A stretch of 64,000 bases of DNA from Sorghum bicolor (taxonomy: Eukaryota; Streptophyta; Magnoliopsida; Poales; Poaceae): the NCBI RefSeq assembly GCF_000003195.3, contig NC_012870.2:26928202-26992201 (forward strand). The letters are read 5' to 3'. Made by a program: the position numbers and the translations under genes. The notes beneath the pieces are model-generated. The model was not told where the DNA came from. It ran no database searches and worked only from the letters and a program-made list of their open reading frames with translations. Of this stretch, positions 11,830 through 22,718 are shown in pieces (the stretch's first letter is position 1; each line of letters begins with the position of its first letter).

Positions 11830-12500
11830 ATAATAATAATAAAGAGGAAAAATTTCAGTCCATCTTAGATTTTTCATCCAACCTATAATCTAAATTGACT
11901 CAGTTATGACCAATTCACTCGAGATTGGAGTAGTATTGGCAGCGCCGCAGCCGGTCTTTCTCGGTTCGAGCCGTCTTTCTGTGTTAGGTGGGCTGGGTCG
12001 CCTTGCGTTTTGGTGGGAAAGTGGCGGGGCATATATATATTACATAGACTGATAGCTAGAAATACTTAAAATACATCATATATTATTATTAAGAACTTAA
12101 TTAATGGTTATTTTGTCTTTTAAAAAAAACAAGTGTATATAGGTTTATTATCATGACTCACGATCATAGTATCTTCTTGTGCCCAATAATTTGTCTTCTA
12201 TTATAACTAACTAACCACAAATGCTTTTTCAATTCAAATACAGGCATGTTTGTCTACTCTTTTCAGATCGAAATACAAGGAGCTCGTCAACCCTTTTACA
12301 TTTATATCTTATCATTTTATACTTAGATTCTTATTTAGAGTACTTGGAGAAGAGGGGTCTATTTAGATTAGGATATGATTCTTATGGAAGAAAGTGTCTA
12401 CATCAAGGATGGTTGTCTCTGCCTACCGTAAGATAAGATCAAGGCCACCACCGCTAAATATAGATAATGAGATGGACAAAACTTAGAAATCGACAATGAT
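11830..12500. other. AT-rich intergenic sequence between two element ends
   Basis: This stretch lies between two right-hand ends of the same terminal-repeat family. It contains a short AAT repeat at about 11828-11842 and a GC-rich patch at about 11940-12030. I see no gene. Confidence 0.4.
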
Positions 12501-12532
12501 CCTGTTGCAACGTACGAGCACTTTTGCTAGTA
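12501..12532. repeat. second right-hand copy of the 33-bp terminal repeat
   Basis: CCTGTTGCAACGTACGAGCA followed by CTTTTGCTAGTA is the reverse complement of the end at 7558-7590 with a few changes. It lies 700 bp beyond the end at 11796-11829, so the family has one left and two right termini here. Confidence 0.6.
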
Positions 12533-12628
12533 TATATATAGAGGACCCTACTATTTAGCATCCTGGCTTATAAAAACTGAGTAATATTTGAGCGCACCGT
12601 CGTGATACCAGGCCGCCGGTGAGCCTTA

Positions 12629-12865
12629 GGGGAGCTTGGTTTCATCCGGTAAACTTTACCGCCCGTCACATCGAATATTTAGACACTATAGCATGACGTA
12701 CTAATTACTAAATATAGACTACTTACAAAACTAAAAACACGCTAGAGAGTAATTTGCGAGACGAATATTTTGAGTCTAATTAGTCTATGATTGGACAGTA
12801 ATTTTTAAATAAAACAAAAATGCTACAGTACATGTTAAACTTTACCAACCCCAACCAAATACCCC
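12629..12865. mobile_element. Tourist-like MITE (PIF/Harbinger type)
   Basis: A 237-bp element begins GGGGAGCTTGGTTT and ends AACCAAATACCCC, flanked by TTA on both sides (12626-12628 and 12866-12868). Its interior contains GCGAGACGAAT and ATGATTGGACAGTAA, shared with the other Tourist-like copies in this window. It has no coding capacity. Confidence 0.8.
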
Positions 12866-12869
12866 TTAA

Positions 12870-14470
12870 ATAGTCAGCATTTGTAATTAAAAGTAACTTT
12901 TTTAATAGTAGTCAGCGTTTGTAGATGATGACCATGCGTTGGCTAAGACGTAAATAGGCTCCAGCTTTAAAGGGGTTAATTGCATTGATGAGGTGCCATC
13001 CCCATGCGCTTGATCAGGGGGAAGTGAGATTTTTTTATATTAAAATTGGATAGACACATCGTGTATCCCGGCACGCAGCCTGCCTGGATTTTTTTGCTAA
13101 TTTTTTTTATTCTCCATATTTACCTATGACGTGGACAAAGTAAATTTTATTACTAATGATATCATTTGGCTTATAAATAATTCCATGTAGACTTTCATAT
13201 AATAAGATTTATTGTAATAATCACCAGCATTTTTTGATATAATAATATCATTTTGTTCAATAAATAATTTCATTCTAACCCATGTGCAGACGTGCAGTCA
13301 AATTGCCTATCATAGTCACCCTGGCGTATGATCATGTCAGACTATTTTTATTACTAATAATATCATTAGTGCTTATAAATAATTCTATCTAGGCCTATGT
13401 GTAATAAATTTGCTGTAATAATCACTGCCGAGTCTGGTATACGGTCAGCCTATTTTCATTACTTTATCATTCGGTCAATAAATAATTACATATGGACCTG
13501 TGTGTAATAATCAAAGGACAGTTGTTAGTCAAGCCTTTGGGGAGGCTATTTTTTATTACTAAACATTATTGTTTGGGACTATACAAAGACTTGTGAGCAG
13601 TAAATTTGCTTATGATATGCGTAATAAAATTTGTTCTAATAGTCAGTTACGTGTCAGGTCTTTAGCGAGACAATTTTTTATTACTAAACATTATTGTTTG
13701 GGACTATAAATAATTATGTCAAGACTTGTGAGCGGTAAATTTGCTTATGATGATCAACGGGGCATCCGTTATCCAGACATGATAATTTTTATTACTAATA
13801 GGGTCAATTGGATCTATAAATAATTTCAATCCTGCATAGTAAAATTTATTGTAACAATATGATAATATAAGTAATAAAAAAGTTAACCTGATCGCTAAAA
13901 TTGGCATAGGAAAATTTATTGTTGACATTCGTTGATGGAATTATTTACTTAACCAAATAATAGTTTGAGTAATGAAAAATAATCTAACTGAAGACCGGAT
14001 ACGCTGATGACATAGGCAAATTAACTACTCACAGGGCATGGTGGAGTTATTTAATTACCAAAATTATACTATCAATAATAAAAAGTAGCCTGAACACATC
14101 GGAGAGTGTGAGTAATAAAAAATAGCTTGACTAAAATTATGGTAATTTTTTAATTACTGGTACTATCACTTTATTTAGTATATTATATCTTAGCTTGTGA
14201 GTGGTTAATTTGCCTGTGCTAATCACTGGGTGTCAGGTCAAGTTGTTTTTTTATAACTGATCTATCATTTTGTTTGGTAAATATTACATCGTGGCTTGTG
14301 AGTAGTTAATTCATTTGGTTTATAAAAAATTCCGTGCAGACCTATGTATAGTAAAATTTATTATAATAGTCACTGGCATGTTTTGTTGTAATAATATCAT
14401 TTCAGTTAATAAATTATTTCATTCTAACCCGTGTGCAGTCAAATTGCCTATCATAGTCACGTATGGAAAT
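12870..14470. repeat. degenerate AT-rich repeat field
   Basis: Short phrases recur many times with drift: TTTTTATTACTAA, TATAAATAATTCCAT, TAAATTTATTGTAATAATC and AGTCAAATTGCCTATCATAG. Two longer blocks, about 13150-13320 and 14318-14463, are recognisably duplicates of each other and end in the same phrase (ATTGCCTATCATAGTCAC). It looks like an old, decayed tandem array or repeated internal part of a transposon. There are no ORFs of note. Confidence 0.55.
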
Positions 14471-14599
14471 TAATTTTCAAACTGGTTAATTTTTCAAACA
14501 AAAGTAAAAGTTTCATGTTCTTTGCCCGGTCAAAATAATGTTCCATAAAAAGTATAGTGTCATTCGGATATTGCAAAATAGAGAGCCTCCATCAATTAG

Positions 14600-16110
14600 G
14601 TACGGTAATGATATACTTAAGACGTCCGTCCGTTCGGACGTTGCTGTCCACTCATTTCGCTCCTCCTCGATGCCTTCTTATCCACTCATTCTTTTCCACT
14701 CTACTCTTTTCTCTCGTCTCGCTGCCGCCCGCCGCTCCCACCATGCGGTCGCACTTCCTGCCGCGCCAATGGTGAGTCGCTCCTCCCTCCCTCCTCGCTG
14801 CGACCCACGCGCCCTCGAAGCCACCGGAGTAGAGCGTGACGGTGGTAGCATCCAGTGAGCGGCGCAGCTCTCTTTCTCCCTGCCCTTTCTCCCTCGCTCT
14901 CATAACATCCATGCATCTGGAGATGGAGAGAACGGCGCGGCTCCGACGAGGTAGGTGGGGAGGGATTTGGATCTGAGGCCTCCCTCTCCCTTTTTCCTCC
15001 CTCCTCTTTTGTGGATCTGGATCTAGGCCCTCCTCTGCTCCTCCTTCTCCTCTTCCTCTAGGTCTAGATCTATGAGATGTGTTGGCTAGGGTTCCGGCGA
15101 GCTCTTGGGATTCAGTGCTCTCGCGTGTTGTAATAGTGGTTATTTGCAGTTTTTCAGGTGATGTTGCAGTAGGATAGGGTTTTCGGCAAGCTCTCGGCTT
15201 CAGATTTTGTCATTGTTGCAATGGTTCTTTCTAGACGTTGCAGTAGGTTTCAGTCGTTGTTGCAGTATTGTGTTTTTGAGATGTTTCAGTTGCTTCAATC
15301 TGCATGTTGTAGTATTTTGTTTTATGTTATTACAACAGTTGTTACTATGTCTATGGTGTTTCAGTTGCTCCATCCAATGCTTCAATCTGCACTGTTGTAT
15401 TAGTTGTTGCATATTGTTGCAACAATTGTTCGATGTTGTTGTAATACTATGTCCATGGTGTTTCGGTTGCTCCATCCAATGCTTCAACCTATGCTATTGT
15501 ATTAGTTGTTACATGTTGTTGCAACAGCCGTTCGTTGTTGTTGTAATACTATGTTTATGGTGTTTCAGCTGTTCTAACCAATACTTCAATCTGTATGTTG
15601 TAGTAATTGTTTGCATGTTGTTGCAGCAGTTGTTCATTGTTTGTTGTAATACTATGTTTATGATATTTCAGCTACTTCAACTTGTTTGTTGTAGCAGTAT
15701 GTCATGTGCTGTTGCACTATCATGCATATTTGTGTTGCAGCGTCAAGTATAGAGGCAGGCTGTAGGGACGAGTTAGCGGCAGGTAGATCTACTAGGGGCT
15801 GACAAGGCGAGGGGCGGGGCGGATCCCATGCTCGTGGGGTGGGGCACAGACTCCTTGCACGGGGAACGGACGAAGGGCGGTCCTCCGTGCGGGCGAGTGG
15901 CGCAGGGGCGAGTTGGTTGGGAGGGAACGGACAAGAAACAATCGTCTGTGCGGGGCGAGTGGGGAAGGGGGGAGTTGGTTAGGGGCGGGTGGAGTTTTCT
16001 TTTCTTTTTTTTCTTCTTCTTTATGGTGGCGCGGGTGGTGGGCTCGGCGTCCGGACGCGTTACTGGCGCCGGACGTCCGGGCGCTAGCAGTCCCGTACTA
16101 GGTATGGTAC
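14600..16110. other. GC-rich block with inverted-looking ends, possible transposon
   Basis: The block starts TAGGTACGGTAATG then AGACGTCCG and ends with CCGGACGTCCGGGCG then CTAGCAGTCCCGTACTA. The ends are approximate inverted repeats of each other. The interior contains CT-rich leader-like sequence and a minisatellite. It could be a non-autonomous DNA element that captured host sequence. I recognise no protein. Confidence 0.35.
15225..15742. repeat. minisatellite, ~102-bp period
   Basis: The phrase GTAATACTATGT or a close variant recurs at about 15339, 15441, 15543 and 15646, giving a period of 102-103 bp over about five diverged units. Each unit is rich in GTTGTTGCA and TGTTGTAGTA. A 181-codon plus-strand open frame across it (15207-15752) is a consequence of the repeat composition, not a gene. 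Confidence 0.75.
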
Positions 16111-16167
16111 TAAACCGGTTATCTGTCCATCTTCTTTTGTTCTTGATATTAGTACAGTCAACATATC

Positions 16168-16880
16168 AGCTACAAGAATATTTTGAAACTCACATTAAGA
16201 AGGCAAATAGGACGAAATTGCTTAATATGTGTGGCCTCTTTCTGCTTTGGTAGCAGTGTTATAATAATACCAAAATTAAGACTAAAAAGATTCAAAGTCT
16301 CATTATGAAACTCCTTAAATAAAGCCATAAGATCATGTTTGATAATTTCCCAGAATGCTTGGTAGAATTCCGCTAGGAACCCATCTAGTCCTGGCACTTT
16401 TATTGTGTTTCATTTGAAAATTGCCTCTAACCTCTTTGTCAGTAAAAGGTGCAATTAATTTCTCATTGTTTCCAGCTGATACTTGTGGTGTATCGTTCCT
16501 CCTAAACTTATCCATAGTGAAATCTTCACACGCATTGGGACCAAATAGGCCCTTGTAATATTGTGTGATATAAATTTTCAATTGTTCGTCACCTTTTATA
16601 ATGTAAGTGACATCTTCAAGCTGAAAGATGTGTGTTTTCTGGTGTCTACCATTTGCTATCAACTAGAAATACTTTGTATTGCCATCTTGTTTCAATAGTT
16701 GTTGTGTTTTTGATCTTTGGTAGCACCGAATTTCCTCTTCTCTCAGCAATTGGACTAGCCTTTCTTTTAAACAACATTTTAAATCAATTTCATGTTGTTG
16801 TAGCACCACGGATTCAGCTTTTTTGTCAAAATGGTCTATCTAGCACCCTCTGTGCTTCACTGTTGTTTTAAGCATTTTTT
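16168..16880 (-). pseudogene. LINE (non-LTR retrotransposon) reverse-transcriptase fragment
   Basis: The minus strand encodes pieces typical of plant L1-type LINE ORF2. One is an upstream segment with IANGRHQKTHIFQLED and YYKGLFGPNA. The next is the reverse-transcriptase N-terminal part PGLDGFLAEFYQAFWEIIK, then PICLLNVSFKIF. Frames change between the two segments (around 16390) and the coding sequence stops at about 16168, directly after NVSFKIF. Most of the reverse transcriptase, including the catalytic motif, is therefore absent. This is a short dead relic. Confidence 0.8.
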
Positions 16881-17114
16881 AATTAGTTAAAGGCATTCTT
16901 TAATTCAATGTCGTCCCTGCCTACAACAAGAAATTATTATATTTGGAAGCAAGAGAACTTTTATTGTTGTAATATGTACGTATATGTATGTAGAAATACT
17001 ATTATGTGGAAACTCGCTAGAAGCACACACAGACGTTCACGCATACACAAGATGTGCGAAAAGCTCGCGACGCATGGCGCGACTGTCTGACGACTGACGA
17101 CGACGACATCAAAT

Positions 17115-18005
17115 TCAAATCTGAGCAGCAGCAGCAGCAGCAGCACCATCGCCGGGCTCGTCGCCCCATCTGGAGGGGCAGAAGGTGATGACGTACTCCT
17201 GCGCGTAGCACCCGCTGGCCGTGGCGGCGGTGGTGTCGTACGCGTAGCTGTAGTACGCCGGGCAGGCGTCCTTGAAGAGGCGCGAGTACACGGTGCCTCG
17301 GCAAGTCGCCGGCGTCGCGTACGCGCCGCGGCAGCAGAAGGCGTCGAGCCCGAACGCCAGGCACGCGCTCTTGCACGCCACCACCGTCTTGCCACCGCCG
17401 CCGCCGCCGCCTGTAGCGGTCACCTGCAGCTCCGGCGGGCACACCGCGTTCACGTTCTTGGCGCAGCCGGCGATGGCGCACTTGTTCGGGTCGGCGCCCG
17501 TGCCGGTGGCGGAGACGGCCACGGGGAGGTTGTACCCGTCCACCAGGCTCACGTCGTAGGAGCTCCCCTTGGCGTGCAGGCTCACCTCGACGAGCGTGGC
17601 CGGCGGGGCGCCCACGGACCCGTTGCAGGCGAGCCGGCCCTCGCAGTCGCCGGTGAGGCAGCCGGTGGCGCCCACGCCGCCGTTCGCGGTGAAGTTGCAC
17701 CCAGTGCGTGCCCAGAAGCGGCCGTTCCAGGTGGCTGGAGCGTCGACGCGCCTCGACTTGCCCGGCGGGACGTAGAAGCCGCCGCCGGCGAGCACCGGGT
17801 GGCCGGTGTTGGGGGCGGACGCCGGCCACACAGGGAACGGGCATTTGTTCGCCACGTGGAAGACGATGGCGTCGGCGGCGAGCACCATGGGTCCTGCTCC
17901 TGCTCCTGCAGCCACGAAACTAACAAGAGCCATGAGCGCACAGGAGAGGAGCGGATGACGAGGAGCACCGGAGGTCGTCCACGCCGAGTGGTGATGGTCC
18001 GCCAT
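17115..18005 (-). CDS. thaumatin-like protein (PR-5 family)
   Basis: A single-exon 296-residue protein. It has an N-terminal hydrophobic stretch (about residues 18-44, ending near VLAADA) consistent with a signal peptide, then a thaumatin domain from about residue 46. The 16 conserved cysteines are all present. The family signature is visible as GATGCLTGDCEGRLAC. The acidic-cleft residues have plausible counterparts: R in FWARTGC, E in LVEVSL, two D in YDVSLVDG, and D in GLDAFCC. The protein is therefore probably secreted to the apoplast and related to antifungal or stress-induced PR-5 proteins; activity is inferred from the family. The C-terminus ends in an alanine run encoded by a GCA/GCT repeat, unlikely to be structural. 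No frameshift was seen. Confidence 0.9.
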   Translation of the reverse strand: MADHHHSAWTTSGAPRHPLLSCALMALVSFVAAGAGAGPMVLAADAIVFHVANKCPFPVWPASAPNTGHPVLAGGGFYVPPGKSRRVDAPATWNGRFWARTGCNFTANGGVGATGCLTGDCEGRLACNGSVGAPPATLVEVSLHAKGSSYDVSLVDGYNLPVAVSATGTGADPNKCAIAGCAKNVNAVCPPELQVTATGGGGGGGKTVVACKSACLAFGLDAFCCRGAYATPATCRGTVYSRLFKDACPAYYSYAYDTTAATASGCYAQEYVITFCPSRWGDEPGDGAAAAAAAQI

Positions 18006-18093
18006 CTCTTAGCCTCGGTCGTCCCTACCGCTGGCTCTGAAGGACGTTGTTGCTGCGGGGAAGCCCGCGAGATATGACGACGACGGGGCGGAG

Positions 18094-18103
18094 ATTTATT
18101 ATA
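18094..18103 (-). promoter_or_regulatory. TATA-like box of the thaumatin-like gene
   Basis: On the minus strand the sequence reads TATAATAAAT about 89 bp upstream of the start codon. Position and sequence fit a plant TATA element. Confidence 0.45.
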
Positions 18104-18329
18104 AGTGAAGAGTGCCAAACAGGCTTCTTTTTCTTTGTCTTAACGGAGGCCCAAGCTTTTAGGCTTAGAGGGGGCTTTGTTAGTGTGACTTGCATTCCAA
18201 TGGAAGCAAAGGCAGCCATGCCCATGACCATGACTGGAGAACGTGAACGGGGGAGAGCGAGGTGATGAGGCCGGCCAGCAGGCAGTCCACCTTGTGGTGC
18301 ATGCACGCGCAACACCTTAAACGGTGTGG

Positions 18330-19900
18330 TGTTTAATGGCAAAATTGTGGTTTATTGGAACCATTTTTTCAATTAATACAATCAAAACTGAATTTTATAA
18401 AAGGTTTGGACTGTGGATACCAAAAACTAAGAACACAGGGTTTAAAGCCTGTTTCTAAATAATTTTGAAATGGGCAGCACTGTAGATTGATTACGTCAAA
18501 ACGGAAGGGTTTTTCTACAAAACCCTAGGGCTGACCGTGTTGACTGGTATCACTCGGTCGCTGCTTGCGTGGCACTGACGTGGTGGTCAAGCTAGCTCTG
18601 CTGCCTTCGTTGACTCGTGCATGCAGGGCGGATCTGGACCGTCGAAAATGGATCGGATGGGCGGGGGGTGGGTGCTCAACTAGGTTGACTCAGATGGCGT
18701 CGGTCATCGACAACGGTTACACGGCGATGCACCAAGGAAGACGACATTAACTCGCCAGAGCTCAGAGGGACATGAGCTATGGGGCTCGGTCAGGACTAGG
18801 AAGGGCATAGGGCGAGAGACCTCACCACAAAGAACTCACTCCGCCTACTCCACGCGCAGACAATACCAGCAGTTGCACTAGACGCGACAAAATGGCTCGG
18901 GCACGGCAAACGACTACGGTGAGGTCATGCACTCATGTGTGTGAGAGAGAGAGACCAACATGGTCCTTCTCCTTGTTGCGGTGGTCTCACCGGCGAGAAA
19001 GGAGATTGATGGTGGTGGGATTTTTCCGGGGGCAGCGGCGATGTCGGCACATGCGAAAGCTTTAGACCAGGTGGCAGCTAGGTTTACGGGGCGGCTCGGC
19101 ACACAGGAATGCTCTATTTATAGCCACGGGAAACCTCGTGCCACACAATTGAAGATCGATCGTGCGGTGACAGCTAACTCCGGCTCCAGCAGAGTTTATT
19201 GGTGAGGAAGGCCACTCTCACTGACGCATGGGCCCCCTAGTTAGCGACTCAGGACAGGGCAGCACGGGCCACGGTGGTTGACGAGCGGGCCTACAGAACA
19301 GCGCATGCAGGGTGGGACGAGCGCCGAGGCCCATCAGTGAGGGATATCATGTGGAAAAAGGCCGGGCGGCTGGGCTGTGAGCGCTACCGAGCTGGGTGAA
19401 AGCAGACGGGAGACAAGGGCTAGAGCGGGCCAAAAGCCAGGGCAGGCCGATATGCAGAGAAGAAAAAGAGAGGATTTTTCATTTAAACAAGGACTCATAT
19501 CACTTTTTCAAAATCTTTTTCAAACTAAAATTTGAGACATATTTTGATATTATGTTTTAAAACTATTTTGAGAGTTAAAATACATTTTATCAATAATTTT
19601 CAAACTCAAACTTTGAAGTTATTTTTGAAATAGTTTAAACACACTTTTGAAGCTTTATTTTCCAAAAATAGAATAGGGCTTATGAGTGGTTGGATCAAAT
19701 TTTAGAAATTCATTTTTCACATAACAGAACTAATGCAAAGGCACGAATGCACCAAATATACTTTCATTACTTGTAAAAGTTTTATGAAACATATTTTCTC
19801 TCTTTAAGATAACAACAAAATAAATATTCTTGAATATTTTTTAAAAAAGTATGAAATTCTTTATTTTGTTTAGTATTTTCTATTCACAACTTAAAATAGA
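18330..19900 (-). other. possible decayed gypsy LTR
   Basis: The order of features loosely resembles the long LTRs at 46464-49439 read in the same direction: a phrase TTTGGACTGTGGAT, a run of TTTCTACAAAA, a GC-rich centre, a minus-strand TATA-like CTATAAATAG at about 19110-19120, then a long AT-rich tail with TTTCAAACT. No termini or target duplication could be found. It may be an old solo LTR of a Tekay-like element. No gene is supported here. Confidence 0.35.
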
Positions 19901-19993
19901 AGTCTTGATGTGCGACAGCCATTGGCACCGACATGGCCACTCTATTTTATGAAACTCAAGTACGGTGACCTAAGAGAGGAAGGCTGTGGCGAC

Positions 19994-20585
19994 TAAAGTT
20001 GAGCAACGGGCCAGTCCGGCCCAGTATGGCACAATTTGATAGGGCACGGACTCGTATAGTCCGCGTAGCACCGGGTCATGTTTTCAGAGGCCACCGTGTT
20101 TGTCCGACGGCCCAGGCACGACACATGGGCCGATTTTCGGGCCGGGACGACCCGAAAAGCATGAGGCCCAATAGTCCATCGGGTTGGCCTATGGCCTCAC
20201 TATATGAAAAACACCAAATTTAATACAGAATTCAACAAAACATAAGTAAACCACATTTAAGTCACAAACCTTGATACTTCACAATTCACATAACACAGTA
20301 TACTTACAGATCATATTTTACATGCCAAAAATCACAAGTTTCACAAGTCACATAACTTACTTCAAGTTTCACAAGTTCCCTGATACCGGACCGACACCGT
20401 ACGTGCTATTAAAAGTGGGCCGGGTCGTGCCATCCAGCGGGCTAAGGGGTCAGCCCAAGCACAGCCCGCTAAGTGCTTTGGGCTGACACGGGCACGGTTG
20501 GATCAAGCCGTGCCGTGCTCGGGCCGGGCCAAATCACCGTGTTTTGAGCCGTGCCTTTAGCCCGTGGTCTACGTACTCAACTTTA
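19994..20585. mobile_element. non-autonomous hAT-like element
   Basis: Terminal inverted repeats TAAAGTTGAG (19994-20003) and its complement CTCAACTTTA (20576-20585) bound 592 bp. The flanks match at seven of eight positions (GTGGCGAC on the left, GTGGCGAT on the right), as expected of the 8-bp duplication of hAT elements. Subterminal GGGCC- and CGTGCC-rich motifs are also typical. No transposase is encoded. Confidence 0.75.
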
Positions 20586-20800
20586 GTGGCGATGTCGCCC
20601 GCGAGGCCCAGCGCCAGGAGCAAGCGGTGGAGCCGTGGACGCAGGTGCCGTAGTACGGAGACCAGTGGTGGCGGTCGAACGCGTCGTAGGTGGCCAGCAC
20701 GAGGTCGCCGTACTTGAGGAGGTCGTCGCGGAAGCCGGCGTCGAGTGGATCAAGAAGCGCCGACCAGTCGCTGTGCCGGGCGAAGCCGGCATCGGCACGA
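20586..20800 (-). pseudogene. phospholipase A1-II-like N-terminal fragment
   Basis: Read on the minus strand, the frame gives SDWSALLDPLDAGFRDDLLK followed by YGDLVLATYDAF and SPYYGTCVHG. This is characteristic of the N-terminal region of plant DAD1-like/PLA1-II lipases. There is no in-frame start: a TGA lies a few codons upstream. A second frame takes over after CVHG (LLALGLAGDIAT), and the lipase core with the GXSXG serine is absent. The hAT element borders the fragment. It is a dead gene fragment or captured exon. Confidence 0.6.
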
Positions 20801-21032
20801 TCGGACGCGACTCAGACTTGGCAGCGTCGCCGCCGCTAAGGTGGAGGAGAGCAGCGAAGGCGAGCATTAGATGGAGAGGTCGCGACGTCGGAGTTGGAGT
20901 GAATCTGTTGAGGGTAGCTGGTCAGCTGGACTGGATAGAGCGATGGACAGCTCGTGGGAGCAGGCCACCACGAGCATAGCGGTGGAGGAGCCCGGTGAAG
21001 GAGGCCATGACCTTAGACGAAGGCCGAGAGGT

Positions 21033-22416
21033 TACTACCGCAAAACTGAATACCCTTGAGGGTCAAAAACCCTGAATAAAACCCCTAAAACCGCCAAGAA
21101 AATCAATATTGGCGGCTAGCACTCAAGGAATGGCCGTCAAGGGTAGAGAGACAAGAAAATACTATTTCCTTGAGTGCCGGCCGCCACAAATCAATTCCTT
21201 GAGGGTTAAACCGTCAAGAAAATAAATCAGTGGTCAAATTTTTAGCATCGTCAAGAAAATATAACGACACCCAAGGATATAGATTTTCCTTGAGTACCAA
21301 TGACACTTAAGAAAATACAGAAACACTCAAGGATATAGGTTTCCTTGAGTGCCGATGGCACCCAATAAAATGTAAAAACACCCAAGGATAGATGTTTTCT
21401 TGAGTGCCGATAACCCTCAAGGATATGCATGGAAAAAAATCTCATATTTGTTGTAGCTGAGATTCGAACTTATGACTTGAGATTCTAGGTGAAACTAACT
21501 TACTACTACACCACTTAGTCTTTTGTGACCAATAAGTGAATGTTTCTTTCTTTTTGTTTCACTTTAGTGGATCTTGTAATAAATATTTAAAAACAGAAAT
21601 GATTTCAAATGAAAAAAGTTTGAATTATAAAGTTTTGTATCTCATCGAGTACTATAACTTTGGTTTAGGTTGTATCTCTATCTGATGTCATTTGAAAGAT
21701 TCAAAAAATTTAAAGTTCAAAATTCTAATAATTTAAACATATTTTATGGACCTCAAATAATTTCAAATGAAAATTTCATCAACTAAGAAGTTGTATATCT
21801 CTTCGGGCTCTATAACTTTGATATAAACTTTGCCTCCATACGATATTAGTATGTTACATTTTAGCTCTAAAATAAGCAGGCATCTTAAGCTAAGTGCTAG
21901 TACATGCGTTCTCTAATGCATAACAACACAAAATTAAAACTTTTATTAGATTAATTTACTAACAACAAATATATATCATTTTCCAAACATGTCAATGGAG
22001 CATTTATGTCTATAAAATGCAATGTCTAACTAACAAGAATGCAATGAGTTCACTATATCGGTGGTTTAGAGAAATATGACTATAAACTATTTTTTTTCCT
22101 TGGCAGCTACAATAATTTACTTGAGGGTTCTAAAGAAACTAGAACTTCCTTGACGGTTTCTAGTTACACCCAAGAAAATGTGAATTACCTTTGGTGGTTT
22201 ATAATAACACTCAAGAAAACATAGAATTACATTGGCGGTTTCAACTAGCACTCAAGGAAATACAGATTTAACTTGGCGGTTTGGTTTAGCACTCAAGAAT
22301 ATACATTTTCTTGGGGGTTTTATACAACCCTCAAGCTAATTGTATATTCTTGGGGGTTTAATTTTACCCCTCAAGAAAATTACTGGCCCTCAAGGATACT
22401 TAGTTTTCTCGTAGTG
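21033..22416. mobile_element. non-autonomous CACTA-type element
   Basis: The right end is the complement of CACTACGAGAAAAC, and the left end reads TACTACCGCAAAAC with a T in place of the first C. Both continue into a CCTTGAGGG motif. More than a dozen subterminal copies of CTTGAGGG, CTTGAGTGCC and their complements fill the outer ~350 bp at each side, as in CACTA transposase-binding regions. The interior (21480-22090) is AT-rich and non-coding. The 3-bp flanks do not match (GGT and TAT), so the insertion is old or rearranged. Confidence 0.65.
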
Positions 22417-22718
22417 TATAATAATGTCAGTCTCGTTAAAGTGTGTTGAAGGAACCGCAGCGGCCGGGATGGCTTAGCTAGAGAGCACGGATGGAGTATA
22501 TATCGTCAAACTGGATGTGCCTAGCTCACGCCGGCTGATGACGAAATTTCCTGCCAAAGCAGCGAATTGAGAGGGCAATGGAGGAATGCAAGCAGCGCTT
22601 CATCAATAGTAGTCGACCACGTAGTAGCTAGGGGCCCGGGTGGAGCCAGCGCAAAATTAACTTGATTAAGTACGCGCCAACCGACGCGGTAGCTACTGGG
22701 TACGCCAAAAGGGGTTAC

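Noticed and set aside
15207..15752. 181-codon Cys/Leu-rich ORF
   Set aside because: It spans the ~102-bp minisatellite; the cysteine and leucine pattern is the translation of TTG/TGT repeats.
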